DNA of 64,000 nucleotides from Gigantopelta aegis (taxonomy: Eukaryota > Mollusca > Gastropoda > Neomphalida > Peltospiridae), in the NCBI RefSeq assembly GCF_016097555.1, contig NC_054706.1:54210009-54274008 (forward strand). Reading direction: 5' to 3'. Shown here piece by piece: positions 62,741 to 64,000 of this stretch. The position numbers were made by a program, and so were the translations under genes. Under the pieces are notes generated by a model. It searched no databases, was not told the DNA's origin, and was given only the letters and a program-made list of their open reading frames with translations. How positions within the stretch are numbered: position 1 is the stretch's first letter; each line of letters starts with the position of its first letter.

Positions 62741-63171
62741 GTATGGCCAACTTTAAATACCCTTTGTTTTGCTGTAACCTAACCCACAATTCATTGCACT
62801 ACCAGCCCCACCCCCACCTGCACCCCATACACATACACACACTTACTATATGCTTCATTTGAGAGCAGATGTATGCATTTAACCAGTCATATAATGTATT
62901 AATCAATGGTATTTTAAGGCAACTGAATTTCAAAAGTGTAAGTCCCAGGGAACTTAAGTCCTGATTACTTAACGGCATTCTAAACCTTCTCATAAAAACT
63001 GTGGAGTAAATTTGTTTCACATTGCCATCATTTATAAATTTAAAATATATCTTTTCCTCTCTGCCCTCCCTCCCTCCCTCAAGAGAAAATTTAGAAAAAG
63101 CAAAGAAATGTAATTCTGTATTCTGATGAAACTAAAGTCTCTATAAACTAGAGCTACAAAATGTTCTCAAT

Positions 63172-63635
63172 GTCATGCTTATTGACATCGCGATGTCGTG
63201 CTTATTGCCATCTCGATGTCGTGCTTATTGACAAATCTCGATGTCATGCTTAATGACATCTCGATGTCGTGCTTATTTACAAATCTCGATGTCGTGCTTA
63301 TTGACATCTCGATGTCGTGCTTATTGACATCTCGATGTCGTGCTTATTGACATCTCGATGTCGTGCTTATTGCCATCTCGATGTCCTGCTTATTGACATC
63401 TCGATGTCATGCTTAATGACATCTCGATGTCGTGCTTATTTACAAATCTCGATGTCGTGCGTATTGACATCTCGATGTCGTGCTTATTGCCATCTCGATG
63501 TCATGCTTATTGACATCTCGATTGCATGCTTATTGACATCTCGATTGCATGCTTATTGACATCTCGATGTCATGCTTATTGTCATCTCGATTGCATGCTT
63601 ATTGACATCTCGATTGCATGCTTATTGACATCATC
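63172..63635. repeat. 23-bp minisatellite with palindromic core (about 20 units)
   Basis: Units of TGCTTATTGACATCTCGATG plus TCG, with 25-bp variants (ACAAATCTC) and a late variant with ATTGCA. The core GACATCTCGATGTC is nearly self-complementary. It lies in the last visible intron of caspase C. Confidence 0.95.
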
Positions 63636-63657
63636 AGAAGAGGTGAGTGATGTAGCT

Positions 63658-63775
63658 CACAGGGTTCGCACGCATCCTGAGAAACCCTGGAAAGTGCCCC
63701 AAATTTTATTTTCATCCTGGAAAGTGCTTAAAACCCCTTGAAAGATAAATTTACGCCCTGGAAAGTCCTGGAATT
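63658..63775. repeat. Repeat fragment with CCTGGAAAGT words
   Basis: GGGTTCGCACGCATCCTGAG followed by repeated CCTGGAAAGTGC and CCTGGAATTTTATT, resembling ends of hAT-type elements; the far end was not found. Nothing else is recognised to 64000. Confidence 0.5.
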
Positions 63776-64000
63776 TTATTATTATATACATTTTTTATTT
63801 ATTTTTTTCATTTAATAATTATGTGGAAAATATATTTATAAATAATCACATTTCACGTCTGGTTCCAAACTATATCCTTCACACAACAGTAATTATAAGA
63901 GGTCAACTGCCATTGGTCAACTGTTAAAATACATACACAGTAAGAAAGCGTGGACAGAAATGAACACAACTTGTGATTGGTTGAATAAATTATGTAACTG

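Noticed and set aside
63172-63635. CRISPR-like palindromic array
   Set aside because: No spacers; it is a 23-bp minisatellite.

Overview
The window looks like nuclear DNA of a marine mollusc, most likely a gastropod. This is inferred from spliced animal caspase genes, very high microsatellite density, and a family of tRNA-headed SINEs of a kind I associate with molluscan genomes. No bacterial, organellar or intact viral gene was recognised. Coding content is low; most of the window is repeats.

Layout. 1-6310: a 63-bp minisatellite (about 29 units), a 1.6-kb segment, a second 7-unit array, then a near-identical second copy of the 1.6-kb segment. 6311-24799: intergenic DNA with SINEs, MITE-like elements, microsatellites, a degraded LINE (about 11035-13625), a perfect 36-bp inverted repeat (15561-15673) and four tandem terminal-inverted-repeat units (18320-18887). 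24803-29298: caspase A, complete, four coding exons, + strand. 29299-43210: intergenic repeats, including about 3.0 kb of run-inflated, probably mis-assembled sequence (38303-41305). 43211-48200: caspase B, - strand, four coding exons up to the glutamine just before the catalytic cysteine; the rest was not found. 53379-62740: caspase C, + strand, five coding exons up to the start of the small subunit; the last part lies past the window end.

The three caspases share intron phases 1-0-1 across the catalytic domain, with a phase-0 intron splitting Q from ACRG wherever the exon is visible. A and B share an insertion after the catalytic His and similar flanking motifs, so they look like sister paralogues in convergent orientation. 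C is a conventional executioner (caspase-3/7-like) enzyme, divergent from B. A keeps the catalytic dyad and P1-Asp pocket but has Val at both usually-Trp pocket positions, and carries two overlapping DEVD sites in its linker.

The most unusual mobile element is in the first intron of caspase C: a 927-bp fold-back element with about 375-bp near-identical inverted arms, a perfect 9-bp target-site duplication, and a loop that encodes an open RecQ-like helicase fragment with a Walker A motif. It resembles a plant Pack-MULE.
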